In this document: positions 6,018 through 6,928 of the stretch, piece after piece
Layout of the letters: each line of letters opens with the position of its first letter
How positions within the stretch are numbered: position 1 is the stretch's first letter
Assembly: GCA_036271855.1 (NCBI GenBank)
Contig: DATAZV010000276.1
Span: 1-6,928, forward strand
Length of the DNA: 6,928 nucleotides
DNA from: JAQGMJ01 sp036271855
Lineage (GTDB): Bacteria > Pseudomonadota > Gammaproteobacteria > Burkholderiales > JAEUOS01
Direction: 5' to 3'
The notes under the pieces: generated by a model
What the model was told of the DNA's origin: nothing
What the model saw: the letters and a program-made list of their open reading frames with translations, nothing else
Databases searched by the model: none
Made by a program: the position numbers and the translations under genes

Positions 6018-6040
6018 GCCCCTCCGCGGCGCGGAAGGGC
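6018..6040 (-). promoter_or_regulatory. GC-rich hairpin in the putative leader of the reductase operon
   Basis: Arms 6018-6027 and 6031-6040 pair over 10 positions around a 3-base loop. The one imperfect pair (6022/6036) becomes a G-U wobble in RNA from the minus strand, so the stem is complete only in that transcript. It would lie near the 5' end of the reductase leader, about 55 bases before the start codon. No T-run follows, so RNA protection or pausing is likelier than termination. In such GC-rich DNA chance formation is possible. Confidence 0.35.
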
Positions 6041-6056
6041 CGGGTTGCTGTGAAGG

Positions 6057-6062
6057 ATTATC
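6057..6062 (-). promoter_or_regulatory. candidate -10 element of the reductase operon
   Basis: GATAAT on the minus strand (with a preceding T, TGATAAT) is five of six to consensus. No good -35 lies 16-18 bp upstream (for example TAGTGA), as expected of an activator-dependent promoter. A start near 6050 would put the 6093-6115 inverted repeat at about -43 to -65, the usual zone for LysR activators. Start site and assignment are inferred. Confidence 0.35.
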
Positions 6063-6083
6063 AAACGGATGGCGCGGAATCAC

Positions 6084-6089
6084 TATACT
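6084..6089 (+). promoter_or_regulatory. candidate -10 element of the LysR gene
   Basis: TATACT matches five of six consensus bases. A poor -35 (TCAAAC, 6061-6066) lies 17 bp upstream. The start of transcription would fall near 6095, inside the inverted repeat, so a protein bound there could block its own promoter. That is the familiar autorepression of LysR regulators. Confidence 0.38.
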
Positions 6090-6092
6090 GTC

Positions 6093-6115
6093 ACGTCAAT
6101 ACTCCGAATTGACGT
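6093..6115. promoter_or_regulatory. 8-7-8 perfect inverted repeat, putative LysR operator
   Basis: ACGTCAAT (6093-6100) and ATTGACGT (6108-6115) are exact reverse complements separated by ACTCCGA. It is the longest perfect dyad seen in the divergent region and lies 9 bp before the LysR start. It does not fit the simple T-N11-A LysR box centred on the dyad (that position reads A-N11-T), but T6096/A6112 are symmetric. Binding by the adjacent regulator is inferred from position. Confidence 0.55.
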
Positions 6116-6124
6116 TATCAATAC

Positions 6125-6928
6125 ATGAAAGACCTCAACCTCCTGCGCGTATTCGACGCCGTCTGGACCACCCGCTCGGTCAGCCGCGCCGGCGAGCGCC
6201 TGCGGCTGACCCAGCCGGCGGTGTCCAGTGCGCTGGCGCGCCTGCGCAAGGAGTTCGGCGATCCGCTGTTCGCGCGCGTCGGCACGCGCATGGAGCCGAC
6301 GCCGTTTTGTGCCCGCCAGGCGCCTGCCCTGCTCGAAGCCCTGGCGCTGGTCGAAGGCACACTGGCCGCCGCCGAGCGCTTCGACCCCGCCACCTCGACG
6401 CGGACGTTCGTCTTGCATGTGCGCGACATCGGCGAAGCGGCGTTTCTTCCCGGCCTGCTGGCCCATTGCAAGGCAGCCGCGCCGCTCTTGAGCTTTACCA
6501 CCAGCTACCCCTCGCACCTGGAGAGCATGCGCGGCCTGGCCGACGGCAGCGCCGATCTTGTCGTCGGCTACCTGCCTGAACTGGAAGCCGGGATCCACCG
6601 CCGCGAGCTCTACACCGACTATTACGTCTGCGTGATGCGCAGCGGCCATCCGCTGGCGCGCAAAAACCTGACCCTGAAGGAGATGGCGCTGGCCGACTAC
6701 CTGCTGGTCGACTACATGGGCAGCGGCCACGCCATGCTGGAGCGGCGCCTGCGCGAGGCACACATCGCTCGCCAGGTGCGGGTACGCGTGCCGCAATTCC
6801 TCGGCGCGCCCTACATCGTCGCCGCCACCGACCTGCTGTGGATCGTGCCGCACCTGATCGCCCGGGAAATGCAGCCGCGCTTCAATCTGGTGATCAAGAA
6901 TTGCCCGCTGACCCTGCCGCAAGTCGCG
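6125..6928 (+). CDS. LysR-type regulator of the NahR/NagR group (3' truncated by window end)
   Basis: The frame stays open for 268 codons to the window edge. Family members have about 300 residues, so roughly 30-35 are missing. The winged helix-turn-helix occupies about residues 4-62, with SVSRAGERLRLTQPAVSSALARL (18-40) and the closing DPLFAR-x5-MEPTP (46-60). The effector domain shows blocks shared with NahR, NagR and DntR: RTFVLHVRDIGE (93-104), G-x-ADLVVGYLPELEAG (141-156), YYVCVMRSGHPLA (166-178) and DLLWIVPHLIA (236-246). That group activates naphthalene, salicylate and nitrotoluene genes in response to salicylate-like acids. 2,6-Dihydroxybenzoate is 6-hydroxysalicylate, so a related inducer is a natural guess. 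The start at 6125 is firm because an in-frame TGA at 6110-6112 blocks any earlier one; no clear Shine-Dalgarno precedes it. It is divergent from the reductase operon, its likely target. Confidence 0.92.
   Translation, partial: MKDLNLLRVFDAVWTTRSVSRAGERLRLTQPAVSSALARLRKEFGDPLFARVGTRMEPTPFCARQAPALLEALALVEGTLAAAERFDPATSTRTFVLHVRDIGEAAFLPGLLAHCKAAAPLLSFTTSYPSHLESMRGLADGSADLVVGYLPELEAGIHRRELYTDYYVCVMRSGHPLARKNLTLKEMALADYLLVDYMGSGHAMLERRLREAHIARQVRVRVPQFLGAPYIVAATDLLWIVPHLIAREMQPRFNLVIKNCPLTLPQVA

Larger units (their letters stand above)
5965..6124. promoter_or_regulatory. divergent control region between LysR gene and reductase operon
   Basis: This 160-bp gap separates divergently read genes, the standard arrangement for a LysR regulator and its target operon. 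The half next to the regulator (6051-6124) is markedly AT-richer than the rest of the window and holds an 8-7-8 inverted repeat and promoter-like hexamers on both strands. The half next to the reductase (5965-6050) is GC-rich and contains a 10-bp hairpin. No protein-coding signal is supported here. Confidence 0.75.

Noticed and set aside
5062..6579. Long plus-strand open frame (505 codons) across the reductase and LysR start
   Set aside because: It is antisense to the reductase, whose four Cys, FAD and NAD motifs are intact, and out of frame with the LysR gene. Its translation is Arg-, Ala- and Gly-rich with no recognisable motif, typical of shadow frames in GC-rich DNA.
6083..6922. Minus-strand open frame (279 codons) opposite the LysR gene
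   Set aside because: The plus strand encodes a clear LysR protein throughout; the antisense translation has no motif and covers the putative operator.
1..6928. Defence system, mobile element, tRNA, or CRISPR array
   Set aside because: Both strands were read for transposase or integrase motifs, terminal repeats, regularly spaced repeats and tRNA-like cloverleaf cores. None was apparent, and the genes form two compact catabolic operons.

Overview
The window is visibly GC-rich chromosomal DNA, almost fully coding. It reads as the middle of an aromatic-acid catabolism cluster of a betaproteobacterium, most likely Burkholderiales. The pointers are an orphan Bug/TctC-type periplasmic binding protein inside a catabolic operon, NahR/NagR-like regulator sequence, GC-biased third codon positions, and AAGGAG-type ribosome binding sites. 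No mobile element, tRNA, rRNA or CRISPR array was seen, and all seven protein-coding genes present in full look intact.

Layout. A plus-strand operon (about 35-3414) encodes a flavin reductase, a Bug-family solute-binding protein, a metal-dependent decarboxylase closely resembling gamma-resorcylate (2,6-dihydroxybenzoate) decarboxylase, and a glutathione S-transferase. The gaps are 29, 25 and 29 bp. The operon probably continues upstream, because a stop codon lies just before the first gene. It converges on a minus-strand operon (5964-3434) with only 19 bp between the stop codons, and a short GC stem-loop spans the junction. In order of transcription, the minus operon encodes a ferredoxin-FAD-NAD(P)H oxygenase reductase, a single-domain VOC protein with an intact His-His-Glu metal triad, and a fumarylacetoacetate hydrolase (FAH) family enzyme. 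The last two overlap by ATGA. A 160-bp divergent control region (5965-6124) separates this operon from a LysR-type regulator of the NahR/NagR group (6125 to the window end, truncated). The control region holds a perfect 8-7-8 inverted repeat and plausible promoters.

How the genes may work together (inference). A hydroxybenzoate-like compound is captured by the Bug protein and sensed by the LysR protein. It is decarboxylated to a phenol such as resorcinol and hydroxylated by an oxygenase outside the window. Two electron-supply proteins are present, a flavin reductase and a [2Fe-2S] reductase, but no oxygenase component. The ring may then be opened by the VOC protein, the product isomerised by the GST, and cleaved by the FAH enzyme. 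Isomerase plus FAH recalls the gentisate route (maleylpyruvate to fumarylpyruvate to fumarate and pyruvate). The decarboxylase plus flavin reductase recalls the gra gamma-resorcylate cluster. This mixture, together with a one-domain VOC candidate for ring cleavage, is the most unusual aspect of the window. Only the enzyme families are secure; the substrate and reaction order are not established by the sequence.
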